Assembly (NCBI GenBank): GCA_015847255.1
Contig: JADLZK010010879.1
Span: 310,001 to 374,000 of the forward strand
Source of the DNA: Hyparrhenia diplandra
Taxonomy: Eukaryota; Streptophyta; Magnoliopsida; Poales; Poaceae
Direction of reading: 5' to 3'
Length of the DNA stretch: 64,000 nucleotides
In this document: piece by piece, positions 1 through 10,247 of the stretch
Layout: each line of letters begins with the position of its first letter
Position numbering within the stretch: the first letter of the stretch is position 1
Translations under genes and position numbers: made by a program
The notes under the pieces: model-generated
The model's input: only the letters and a program-made list of their open reading frames with translations
What the model was told of the DNA's origin: nothing
Database searches by the model: none

Positions 1-485
1 TGTACGAGTGGCCAAGGGCATTTGTGTCCATTGGGTTTTTACTAGGGTTCCCATATTTTCTGATTTTTTAAATCAAAATAACTAATGGAATATAAAGGAG
101 GGGTAAACTGAGGCTTCCTTCTTGTAGTAAGGGTAAAAATGCAAGATGACGAAAAAACGATGGTAGAATCACAATTGGCTATCTCGGGAAGGGTAGAAAC
201 GCAATACCCCTTTACATGATCCAAATGACCGAGAATTATTTAAAAAACTATCTAAAACAAGATTTTTTTAAAAAAATATCCAAATATTTTTACATGATAA
301 GCAGTGCGATTAAAAATCCTAAAATCTGGTTTAATCCTAGAAAAATCATAGGAATCTTGTTTCGGATCCGAAAAATTGTGAACTAGTTTAAGACCCCCTA
401 GCTTGAAATTGTTTGAATTTTGATCAATCCATTTTGGTGCTTATTTGTTAGCACTTAGAAACTCATGCCATCTAATACTCACTTA
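1..485. other. Intergenic, nothing recognised
   Basis: AT-rich stretch without a long reading frame, splice-bounded exon or recognisable repeat terminus. Only short chance ORFs are present. Confidence 0.5.
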
Positions 486-654
486 GGGGTTGTTTGGTTA
501 AAAAGTCCTAGAACCTTTTAGTCTCGGGGGACTAATAAAAAAAAGTCCCTCCAAAAGAGTCTTTTAGGACTAATAAAGAAAAAGTACCTACCTATTTGGT
601 TTTAGAGACTTTTTTAGTCCCAAAGACTAAAAAGTCCCTCAACCAAACAGGGTC
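486..654. mobile_element. Tourist-like MITE (PIF/Harbinger superfamily)
   Basis: A 169-bp non-coding element with terminal inverted repeats (left GGGGTTGTTTGGTT, right reading inward GACCCTGTTTGGTT). It is flanked by the trinucleotide TTA on both sides (483-485 and 655-657), the usual target duplication of Tourist elements. The interior is rich in AGTCCC/GGGACT repeats in both orientations and would fold into one long hairpin. It has no coding capacity and would depend on a transposase elsewhere. Confidence 0.8.
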
Positions 655-843
655 TTAGTCCTAAAATATAAGCTATTGAAACATTTAAAAATTATCCCAA
701 ATTATAGCATATTTTAGGTGAATTAACAACCCCAAATACCAATCACATGTTTACCAGCCATAGACTCAAATTATGGTAAACTCAAGAACCCCGTTCAGAA
801 TAATTTTTCAAGATAGATGTGTTAACCTGCATGCACCAACTTA

Positions 844-1045
844 AGTCCTGTTTGGAATTCACTGTCTTCTAATAATAGTTAGTTGGATCATAACTCATAT
901 CTAATTTCGTCTAGATAATAATGGGATAATTGCTATTCAGAGGTCCAGCTAACAATATCTAAACTACTATTTACATATGTTTGGATTCAAAAGAGATAGT
1001 TATTATCGGATAATAGTTATTATCTACACGGAACCAAATAGGGCC
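844..1045. mobile_element. Tourist-like MITE
   Basis: A 202-bp element with ends GTCCTGTTTGG and CCAAATAGGGCC as imperfect inverted repeats, flanked by TTA at 841-843 and 1046-1048. The interior contains mirrored runs of ATAATAGTTA and TAACTAT. Non-coding. It differs in sequence from the element at 486-654, so it belongs to another subfamily. Confidence 0.7.
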
Positions 1046-1048
1046 TTA

Positions 1049-3256
1049 CAAGAACACATAACAAAAGCACAGTAATTCGACTTCTATGTTTTCAGAGTCC
1101 CTCAATCATCTCCCCATGCTCTGAATCTTATCGTCCAAGTATTCGGCATCTCTCTGCCCTCCCTCTCGATAACAGTTCAAGCATTCCTATCTAATAAGTG
1201 CTGGTAATTGGTTTGGTTTATCTCTTTCATTGGTTTATGGCGATCAACATACTCTTGTTTCAAGTTCAGCTTAAAAATGCCATTCCCACAAAGAATATAT
1301 ATGCTCTACAGTGAAGATTCCCAAGCATCATCTCTAATCCGCTGAAATCAGAGGTGCTGTTTGGTTTTAAAAGGCGTGGCAATGGCAATGCAACTCATGC
1401 CCGTCAAGTTTGAGCTAGATTGATACATATAAGGTTGTTCTTCACCACGCCATCTAAACATGACTTCTTTTTTTTCAAAAAAAAACAATGAGATAGCTGA
1501 CAACTTTTAAAATACCAGAGCAATATCCAATACCCATTGCATAAACTTTTGATGCAGACATCTAAATACACAGCTCACATAAAAATTAAACACATAAAAA
1601 AATGCAGCCTGCAATATTATAGCTCACAACATGAAGACCAAGTGCACAATGTTACAAACTTATTTTATTCATGATAGAAATCAACAAGAAAAATAACAAA
1701 AATTAGCCAAAGCCACTATGTCTGGGCATATCATCTTCTATTGAGGTCAAATAGCACGACAATTAAATTATATTTTCGAAGCTAAATCATGGGCGATTAC
1801 AATATGGAGTTTTAAGAGGCTGAAAAGGCAAACTTGAACAAACAATGCTGCTGACAAAAACAGACCTTCGTTTCAGGGTACTTAACCTGATGTTCAGTTT
1901 TGTGCTTTAATGATGCACCAAAACAAAGAGGTTAAGCAATTGATGCATAAATAGCATGTGCAGCAAGGTCTCATCATCTAGAATGGATTATGTATCGAGC
2001 AATTCAGCTGATTTATGTTGTCACAAATTCACAGACAAATAGTACACACGAAGCTGAGAGTGAAATTAAATTAACCCATCCAGGTTCACATAGACGTCTA
2101 ACAAAATCATAAAACTGGAAATAACTGATCCCATATTACATGAAAGCTATTGCTGAAAAACACAGATCATATGGATCCAAATATAGCTGCACTTCCATGT
2201 AAAATCTGGAGAAGGTTCCAAAGATATCAGAAGGGATAGATGGTTTAATTATTAAACCAGTTGCAGCAGTTCCATGTCCAAAGGATATCAAGATGGCTCA
2301 CAAAAGCTTAGAAGTAATAACTTAACCTGAAATGCAAAGGAGTTAATTTAGTTTATGCCAGAGCAGCATGCAACGTGAATCATTTACAGTTTATGAATCA
2401 GAATGTGAAGGTCACAAGTACTATGAATTGCTGGAGTACCTGTAGAAAGCTATGCCACAACAAAATATAACAAATCAACAGTCACCTGAAACTCGCACTA
2501 TACAAAAGTGCATCAGGATTCAGTACTAAATACGTTAAGATGATTTTATAAACATATGATAAAGTGAAGGAGTCAACATACACTAAGCAGTTGACCTCAC
2601 TTCGTGAATTTTGTACAAATATTTTGTTTAGACAATATACGAGGAACATTTCATCAAGATAACTAGATATAATATATAATAAAGTTCAAATCACAAGACA
2701 GATACTTATGGTCAAATACTACAGTTAAAACTTCCATATAGAATAATCTCCTGGAAGCCATCTGAACTAAAGTGCATCTATCTGCAGAGAATAAAGTGGC
2801 AGCTAACGCCAGATAGTAAGCTGAATTTTCAAATGACTAAGTCATTTGTCTGGCAGTGTATAACAACAAAAGCCAATTATTTCTCATATAGCACTTGAAT
2901 AATCAAGAAGTAATCAATTCTCACCTAGAAAATTCATTGTGCTTTACTGGAGCATCAGGTTTGCAATAAGTTTGAAAACTTAACTAAACACAAACAACAG
3001 AGTATTCCTTACTGAAATCTACCAACATTATCAATGACTCAAAATTCAAGATAATAGCTACAACCCAATCATTTTGGTATAGTCACAATTAGAGAAACTA
3101 AACAGCCTAGTTGAGTGAGATATTAGGAAATATAATTTGCCTCCTGTAAGAAGTAAACATATTTACACAAAGATTTAATGCACTGACCAAATTTACGTTA
3201 GTACAACAGAAGAAAAAACAAAGATGATGTGATTGAAAATTACCCACGACGTTGCA
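1049..3256. other. Intergenic, nothing recognised
   Basis: About 2.2 kb of AT-rich sequence downstream of the F-box stop codon on the minus strand. The first few hundred bases below 3257 may be its 3' UTR, but I found no decisive polyadenylation signal. No exon-like stretch recognised on either strand. Confidence 0.45.
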
Positions 3257-4585
3257 TCAAACACCATTAAGACGTGCATTCTGACCCTCATCTGGTCCAA
3301 GCAGAGGCTCCAAGCGCAAGAAGAAAGGAAATGCAGGACCTCTATGAGGGTCTTCTGCGTTGTTGCGGATCACTGTCATCTTCTTGGTTCTCAGATGAAA
3401 CACAAGAAAGTAGGAATTAGGCTTCCTTATTGACCAGAATTCCATGTAGACATAGCTGCCCCTCACTGCCAGTATGCGCAGCCTTTTCATCCTTTCATCA
3501 CGGCGTATCTTCTTCATCCAGTCATTCAGCAAAGAGATGTTTTCCATGAGCACCCATTCACCTATGCTGTTGCGGAACCAGAGCTGCAAGCATTGCTCCT
3601 TGCTGGACATAAGGCACAGCCCGCCATGCTCCGGCATGTCAGCCACACAGTAGGGCTCCCCTGCAGGGAATGGAGAATTGATGACAGACCATTCCAAGGT
3701 GGTCGTGTCCAGCACCACGATGCTTTCGTTGGATCTCCATTTCTGGTTGGATCGCCAGTACGAGAACCGTCCAGCAGCCCTGCCGTCGCTGTGGATCGGG
3801 TAAAAATCATCGAAGAAATCAAGGTCGAATTCAAATCTTGTCCATTTGCTAGTGCGGGAGGAGAAGATGGCTGCGCGACTGTCTATCCCGATGATGAGGA
3901 ACGAGCCATCGGACTCGTCGACAACAATGGCATAACGGATCACGTGCGCATCACCGCGGAACACATCGGAAACGTGGAGGAAGACGGCGGTCCGCGCGAT
4001 GGGGTCGTAGACGGCGAGGTCAGACCCATGGGAGCCACGGGAGAGGAGTTGGAGACCGCCGTCACATCCACGGAGGCGCCACTCGTGCCAGGCGTACCCT
4101 TCCTCCTCGGCGACCGAATCGACAGCAGGGAGGTCCTCGAAGAAGAAATCCCCGTGTGCTGCCGCCGCGGCCAGATTTGGGTTGCGGGTGGCCCGCACGA
4201 AGAGCATGTTGGGGGAGCGGCGGGGGAAGAGCTCGTCACCGCGGTCGGTTAGGAGGAACCCGACAAGTGGAGGCCGGCGGAGAGCGTCGAAGCGACGGAA
4301 GACGGTGGGGTCGGAGGCGACGCGGTGCCACAGCTTGCAGGCAAGAGCGGCGCTGGCGAGCGACGCCATGTCGGGGAGCCGGAGGAGGATCTCACGGAGG
4401 AGGTCGTCGCCCAGGGAGGCCACCGGCGGCGCCGGCGACGTCTTTGCCCTCTTGGCGCCAGAGGCATCGGTTGCCTCGGTCATTTCCCCCATTCCTCCAG
4501 ACGCGAGAGGAATGGCGATGCTTGGATTACGGATTTGGAGCATTGGGGATCCGTTGCCCGGTGAAGTTGGCCAACCGGGCCGCAT
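3257..4585 (-). CDS. F-box domain protein (grass F-box family), intact
   Basis: A single-exon 442-residue protein. F-box proteins bind SKP1 and give substrate specificity to SCF ubiquitin ligases. The F-box lies at about residues 57-95 (LGDDLLREILLRLPDMASL, then a conserved CKLWHRVASDPTVFRRF). The rest is a lineage-expanded grass domain with repeated W/F-rich beta-type segments, probably the substrate platform; the substrate cannot be told. The start at 4585 is the first ATG below a TATA box at 4805-4810, but its first 30 residues look unlike family members and lie beside a GGCACGG-rich repeat. The internal Met at 4492 (MGEMTEATDASG) is an equally good start. No frameshift is seen, unlike several neighbours. 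Many overlapping frames on both strands here are GC-rich shadows. Confidence 0.85.
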   Translation of the reverse strand: MRPGWPTSPGNGSPMLQIRNPSIAIPLASGGMGEMTEATDASGAKRAKTSPAPPVASLGDDLLREILLRLPDMASLASAALACKLWHRVASDPTVFRRFDALRRPPLVGFLLTDRGDELFPRRSPNMLFVRATRNPNLAAAAAHGDFFFEDLPAVDSVAEEEGYAWHEWRLRGCDGGLQLLSRGSHGSDLAVYDPIARTAVFLHVSDVFRGDAHVIRYAIVVDESDGSFLIIGIDSRAAIFSSRTSKWTRFEFDLDFFDDFYPIHSDGRAAGRFSYWRSNQKWRSNESIVVLDTTTLEWSVINSPFPAGEPYCVADMPEHGGLCLMSSKEQCLQLWFRNSIGEWVLMENISLLNDWMKKIRRDERMKRLRILAVRGSYVYMEFWSIRKPNSYFLVFHLRTKKMTVIRNNAEDPHRGPAFPFFLRLEPLLGPDEGQNARLNGV

Positions 4586-4700
4586 GGCACGGGCACGGCA
4601 CTATGCGGCACGGTGGCGTAGCCGTGCCTTGCCGACGGGCACGAAGGTCCGCCGGGCCCGTGCTGGCCTGAGTCGTCCCTGCGAGGAGATGTGTCGGGGC
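4577..4700. repeat. GGCACGG/CCGTGCC-rich patch at the F-box 5' end
   Basis: Dense short motifs GCACGGGCACGGCAC, GCGGCACGG, GTGCCTTGCC and GGGCACG occur within about 120 bp, over the first codons and 5' UTR of the F-box gene. A similar composition recurs at 59870-60420. It resembles the subterminal repeats of some plant DNA transposons, but I see no defined ends. Confidence 0.4.
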
Positions 4701-4804
4701 AAACAGGGAGCGGTGGCCTGGGGACTGGGTGCGACTTGCGAGCTGAGTGAGGAATGAGAAGAGAGAAAAGAGGATGTTAGGGTTTGGAGAGGGAGAGATG
4801 CTTG

Positions 4805-4810
4805 TATATA
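4805..4810 (-). promoter_or_regulatory. TATA box of the F-box gene
   Basis: AGTATATACAAG on the minus strand, about 220 bp above the ATG at 4585, with no other ATG between. The position fits a TATA box with a 5' UTR of roughly 190 nt. Confidence 0.5.
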
Positions 4811-5527
4811 CTAATATCCAACGGTTGTGGTTCATCAGTTCTCATCCAACGGTGGAAACTAAATGGGCCACATTGTGCCAGCCAATCGTCCAAGTATTGG
4901 GCATATCTCTTCTTCAACAAGATACACAATTTATTCTAGATACACCATTTTTGCAGAAAAGATTTTGTAGAACATGAAAAGGTTTTCTCTATTCCCATTT
5001 TATTTCTCTCAGTCCATAAGGTACAGAATAATAGAAAACATGAAAAGCTTAATGTGACAATACTTCCCTCCATGGGGATCCATTATTCAGCAACTATCAT
5101 GTGTATTTTAAGTAGTCCTCCCCCCCCAACCCCACCCCCAACGCTTCGTAATTCTGGTATCCATTTCATAATCTGCATGCACGCTTCGTTTAATACATTT
5201 AATTAACTTTTAACATACCATTGAGATTAATTCAGTTTTAATAGATGAATATGGATCATAGTATGAGGAAAATCTAGATGGTAGCACACGAGTCATGATT
5301 TTTGTATAGATAGGACCAAATGTCACAACAAGATCGAGTGAAGTATTATGATGTAGTTTTCACTGTGCAGAAGACCGAAAGCACTGCTATTAACTCAGAT
5401 ACAATCCACCTGTGCGCTGAACTGGTATCATGCTATTCAGAAAATAGGATAGCACAACCAAAAGTCTCACACCAACTCTATGCCGAATGCCGATAGCATT
5501 GCAAAGCACTCACTTTCTCTTCACTTT
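4811..5527. other. Intergenic between F-box promoter and KDSB pseudogene 3' end
   Basis: No gene or element recognised. It contains a C-rich tract near 5120-5145. The lower-coordinate end of the pseudogene (its 3' end) is at 5528. Confidence 0.45.
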
Positions 5528-5697
5528 CTACTGAAAGTTTCTCGCTTGCATCAGTGCTTCGATTTTCTCAACGTCCTCAGGTGCATCCACACCATGGGCA
5601 TCGTGGTTCACTTTTATCACCTACAATTACAGAAAGCAAACAGAAACAAAACTCAGTCCTCTAGGATATAAACTACAGACAGTAAGCCTAACCTGTT

Positions 5698-7484
5698 TTT
5701 TTTTTTTCGAAACCGGGACTTTACCCGGTTTGCATTAAGAGAAAGGCCGAAAGAAGGCCAAGTTTCAGTACATCCTAGTCGTCCCCCGTGGCGAGGTGCC
5801 AGGTTGGGCGAAAAGGCAAAACACTAACAAAAGGCACTGGCTACAACGGTGGAGCTTCGAGTGTCGTACTAGACACTAAACAGTTGCGCGACTAAAGGAC
5901 GGTGGCGATCAACGGCCCACGGAGGAGGTTCGTTGTCGGCGCTTGAGGGGGACGAGCACATCCACAACGCTCTCGCCTGTGCTGCGAACGTTGCTCTTGA
6001 AGTGGCTACGAAACCTCTCCACGATCGTGTCGTCCGGAACCTCAGCGTTGGCGCCATCGGCTTGCCCTCCCATCTAGCGAGCATGGCGAGCATGCATCTC
6101 CGCACAGGATCCGTGGCGGACTTCGCAGCGGCGACGGTCGCTCCATCAGGGGTCCGGCCGTCGTTCTCCAATCGCCGCGAGGCAGCGTGATGCGGCCGGG
6201 CGGCGAAGTCGATGAGGGTGGCTCCGAGGCAACTCAAAGAGGCGATGAAGTCGCCGACGGGTCGGTCGTCTGCAACAACCCCGACTGCGTGGCGGCGGTA
6301 GAAGACGGCCCGGCCCGGCTGAGGCGCCCGCAAAGAACGCGACGGGCGCACCACTCCACCACCCCCGCACCTCGATCGTGACAACCGTGGGAGGTGCGGG
6401 GAGGTGTCGCCGACGTGAGTGCCGCTGCCGTAGGGCGAGGTAGAGATCGGCTACCGCCACCGCAGCCTGCGCGCGAGACGGCCGCCCGTCGCCACCGTGG
6501 CGAGTATCGCTGCCGCCGCCGGCGGGCGCACGACGCCCCGCGGGGGTCGCCGCCGCAGACATAGTCCTCGGGCGACACGCCGACCTCGAGGACGCCACAA
6601 CATCCACGGTTGAGGGAACGGACGCGGGCGGAGGGAGGCCTGCGGCAAGTGGGGTAGAGTGGCCTTCGCGGCGAGGGAGGCCTAAACTCATCAAGCATCG
6701 GGTCCACCCGACTGGGGGGGATCCGTGCCCTCAAGTCGCACGAGCAAGAGTGGGTCCATGGAGTCGGTGCTCGCTGAAGGATGGACTGGCGCTCAACAAG
6801 ACTGTGGCCGGGCCGAGGTGGAGGGGGTCGAGCAAAGGATTTGCCCGATGAAGAAGGGGGACCGATGGCCTCACCGATCCGGTTGTCCGGCATCCGGACC
6901 GCGGTCGACGACGCCGGCGCGGGCACGGCGTGGAGTTCCGGTTCATCGGTCGTGAGGCGCGCCGCAGCTGGGAACCGCGACGGTGCCGCAATCCCCGCCC
7001 GGTGCCTCGCGGCCGCGGTAGAAGAGGCAATGGGTCGGGCGCACACCGAAGCGGCGGCGTGGTCCCCGCCCGGGCCGGTTGAAACAAAGCCCGACGAGGG
7101 AAGGCGCGCAGACGCCGACGGCGAGGGGCGGGAGTGGCACCGGGCGCCTACCTCGTCTCCCCAGGACAAGGGTGAAGCCGTCGCCATCGACGGGGGGAAT
7201 GGCGGAGGAAGGTCCCCAATCGGGCCCCGCCACGCCGACGACGGCGGTGGTTACGGACGACGACGGCGGGCGGCCATGGTGGCCTAGCCGGCGGTGGCGA
7301 GGACGACGCTCCGGCCGCCGGCCGATCCTCCGGGGCCGACACCCTAGCCGCAGGAAGAGGTCGCGCACCGGCGCTTTGATGGAGTCAAAGCGACCCGACG
7401 GCGGCGACGCCGACCGCGCTGTCGTCGGCCAACTCGGCGCCGGGGGCGTAGCCAGCGTTGGCGATCGCCGGGGACGGGGGGGCC
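5698..7484 (-). mobile_element. LINE-like non-LTR retroelement, non-autonomous or decayed
   Basis: A GC-rich 1.79-kb block in KDSB intron 7. On the minus strand it runs from about 7484 to a poly(A) tail (poly-T in the given strand at about 5696-5707), preceded by a 3' end reading ACCGGGTAAAGTCCCGGTTTCG. ACCTGTT flanks both ends (5691-5697, 7485-7491), a short target duplication. Overlapping minus-strand frames (for example 7572-6943) contain GFTLVLGRRGRR and LVGLCFNR, resembling the zinc-knuckle region of grass LINE ORF1 proteins with its cysteines lost. No reverse transcriptase is present. Confidence 0.6.
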
Positions 7485-8593
7485 ACCTGTTATGCACCAT
7501 GCAAAAAAGATATGCTACTGTACACATTGAAAACATAGTAGCATTCAAACCATACAAGTTCATCGTGAACAAATTGCATCACAGCTGTTCCATGACAAAA
7601 TACCTTCATTCTATAGCCGTTTTCAAGAACTTTCAGTTGCTCTAGGTCCTGTTCCATTTGTAACGGTGTTGGTGGAAGTTTTGGATATATCTTCAGAAAC
7701 TTTGAATCAAAGCCCTGCATGAGAGAACAGTCGGTATTTAATTAGTCAAAAGTCGGTTAATCAAAGGACCATGAAGCAAATATAAATAAATAAACATAGG
7801 GTCGATAAGATACCGCGATTCCAAGATGAAGAAGATAAGGGTATTTTGGATTGACATCCCCTGATCTGAAATGGTCAGGGTCAGAAAAATTTCATGTGAA
7901 AATATAGCCAATGGAAGAGTTAAAGCAACCATTGGTGTCTCACTTATTGAATGGAATCAGCCCTCTTGAAAAGTAGATCACATAGCCCTGATTATCCACA
8001 ACACACTTGACTCAATTTGTATCGAATGCATCTTCTGGTCTCAGTGAAGTAACAGCTGTGCTGAAGACTGCATCAGGAGCTCGCTGCAAGCCATGTTGTA
8101 CAAAGAAACAAGGTCAATAAAAGCTGATCAAGACATCTGCAAGGCACAGGGTGTTTAGGTTGCACAAGGTCAAGATAAATGTTAAACATATGCAACATAA
8201 TTAGAATGATGAATGCATTATTTTTCAGGACTAAGCTTAAAGAAAAGATATTAGTCCCCAGCTACGAACCATTTTATTTAACTGAAGAGAAGTACAGGCA
8301 ACATCAAGATAGTGTTGTGTAATTAACCACCTACAGTGGCATAACTACACCATCTATTATCTCTGGTTCAATAAGAGGCTCATCTCCTTGAGTATATTGG
8401 CGACAATATCATAGTGTTTCTCAAGCTTCTTAAGTGCCTCACAGCAGCGTTCTGATCCTATGTTATCAAGTAAATGCCAATATACACACACATTAGTGTT
8501 TTACAACATAATCATGAAGAGATAATATAATATAGCTACAAAAACACAAAATGAGCACCATTTTTTGCAAGATTCTGATGTCATTATAACATT

Positions 8594-8627
8594 AGCTCCA
8601 AATCCCTGACAGCTCCAAATCCCTGAC
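8594..8627. repeat. 17-bp tandem duplication in KDSB exon 3
   Basis: agctccaaatccctgac is present twice in immediate succession. On the coding strand it duplicates the codons for QGFGA and shifts the frame. A frame-restoring extra A follows in the A-run at 8561-8566. Confidence 0.9.
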
Positions 8628-9574
8628 AACACTCTGCAATTCTCTCATCCCCCGTTGCCACAACTAAGGGGGGAAAGGCACAAGTGTGAAGATGACAAAC
8701 AGATGAAACCAATCAATGATTAATATTAGCCATCTTGGGTTTACCAACTTGGTCCAAAGAAGAAGCTAGCATAACTCTTTCCCATGTTCTCTGTATGTGT
8801 GAAACACACCGATTTGTAACTGAACAAGTGAAATATGTCACAGATCAGAAGAAGCAATGATACACTTTCAAAAAAAAAATAGTTCTGCATTCATTCAGTG
8901 TAAAAAGTGTCAGCACAAGGTGCTGTAGGAATTATACAGCTTGCTGAATCAATTGCAGACAAGAAATTAAAACTGGCTAAAACTAACAGCTATACCATTT
9001 CCCTTCTCCAAAATCCATAAAAGAAATTCATCGAACTCAAGCTTGACTTTTTAATTGCAAGCAAAAAAACTGTACTGAACAATGAAGCCAGGAAACGATT
9101 CAAAACATTTCGGTAACCAACGGAACAGCTACTATGTAGTTCACTCACAACATTTCAGTAACCAACGTAACAGATGCTATGTAGTTCACTCCAAACGGAA
9201 ACAGCATAACTCGATTCGACCTCCCCTCCCAGTCCCAAGCGCGAGTTGCCGGTACAATTGCGCCCACAAATTGATCATCTAAAGGAAGCTTCCCCTCGCT
9301 CTCTGAAAGAAGCTATAAGACGAGGCAAGGTGGCGGACCTGGATCATGGGCTTGCCGAGGACGTGAACGAGCGGCTTGCCCTCGAAGCGCGTGGAGGCGA
9401 AGCGCGCGGGTATGATCCCCACCGCGCGGCTGCGGAACCCGCTCGGCCACCGGTACAGGTATGCCGCGGCAGCCGCCGCGGCCGCGGCGCCCAGCGCTAG
9501 CCCGTGGAGTATTCAACGCGGGCACCCGAGCCCGACGAGGACGAAGAGTCGGACGACGGCGCGCTGGTCGGCAT

Positions 9575-10247
9575 CGTGTCTTCGGCACACGGTCCCCTCC
9601 TGATACGCGCGCCGAGCTCTTCGTGACTATTAGGTTCAGGTATCGCAGGCGCGCGGGCCAGTGGCGAGGCAGGGGGGGTGTAGCCGGCGGCCGGGCGGCG
9701 ACGACGGCGGCCGTTAGGCTGGGGGGGGGTGTTTTTGGTTTAAATATTTTTTTTTATTAAAAGGGAGCTTAGGGCGGGGAGTGACCGAGTGAGAATCGGA
9801 GAGGCCTTCTTCTTTTTTTTTTTTTTTTTTTTTAGGAGTAGAATAGAAGAGGAGTAGTAGAAGAGATATACTCAGGTTCACCACGCCTGCGCTCTCCCCC
9901 CTCCCTTTCTTTTTTTTTCTCCTAGCGACGACTGTGCGACCGCCGCCGCCGCCGCCTAAGCCAGCTTCCCCCGGTTTCCGTCGGGCGCTTCGCCGGCGAC
10001 GAGCACCCACCAGGTACGCGCAACTCTTCTCTTCTGTTCCCTTCCTGCTGTGCGAAACCGAGGGCCCAAACCCTAACTGCTATTTGGCTACTGCTACTGT
10101 CTTCGGATCCGATCTAATTACAACTGAATACAGGTACCATGCATGCTAACTTCGATTTATTTGCAAAAATTGTCAGGTGTATATTTGTAAACCTATATGT
10201 CCTTTACTGGTTCCGCCCCTGGTTGATTCCAGCCCTGTTCAGGAGTG
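9575..10247. promoter_or_regulatory. Shared upstream region and UBP 5' UTR with leader intron
   Basis: The KDSB pseudogene and the UBP gene diverge from this interval. It contains a G-run, long T-runs (about 9808-9832) and a pyrimidine-rich stretch to 9960, typical of a grass 5' leader. A probable leader intron runs from 10014 (CAG|GTACGC) to 10242 (TTCAG|GAGTG), five bases before the UBP ATG. No clear TATA box was found. Confidence 0.5.

Larger units (their letters stand above)
5528..9574 (-). pseudogene. KDSB: CMP-KDO synthetase (3-deoxy-manno-octulosonate cytidylyltransferase) pseudogene
   Basis: All eight exons of a plant CMP-KDO synthetase are recognisable: 9574-9339, 8790-8745, 8663-8559, 8457-8331, 8083-7944, 7865-7814, 7714-7604 and 5620-5528, nearly all at plausible GT/AG borders. 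The functional enzyme activates KDO with CTP for rhamnogalacturonan II of pectin. Diagnostic segments: RFEGKPLVHVLGKPMIQ (exon 1), RTWERVMLASSLDQV (exon 2), GDEPLIEPEIIDGVV (exon 4), FSRGLIPFNK (exon 5), HDAHGVDAPEDVEKIEALM (exon 8). It cannot make the enzyme: a frame break lies near 9505 in exon 1, a 17-bp tandem duplication and an extra A in exon 3, two extra bases plus a TAG in exon 4, and a TGA in exon 5 where the family has Arg. Intron 7 carries a LINE-like insertion. The retained introns show it is not a processed copy but a decayed gene. Confidence 0.9.

Noticed and set aside
4156..4757. Overlapping plus-strand frames of 171 and 191 codons
   Set aside because: They are shadows of the GC-rich F-box coding strand and resemble no protein family.
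5869..7645. Many open frames up to 317 codons on both strands
   Set aside because: They overlap in several frames inside the LINE-like GC-rich insertion. Apart from ORF1-like traces they have low-complexity Arg/Pro/Ala composition.
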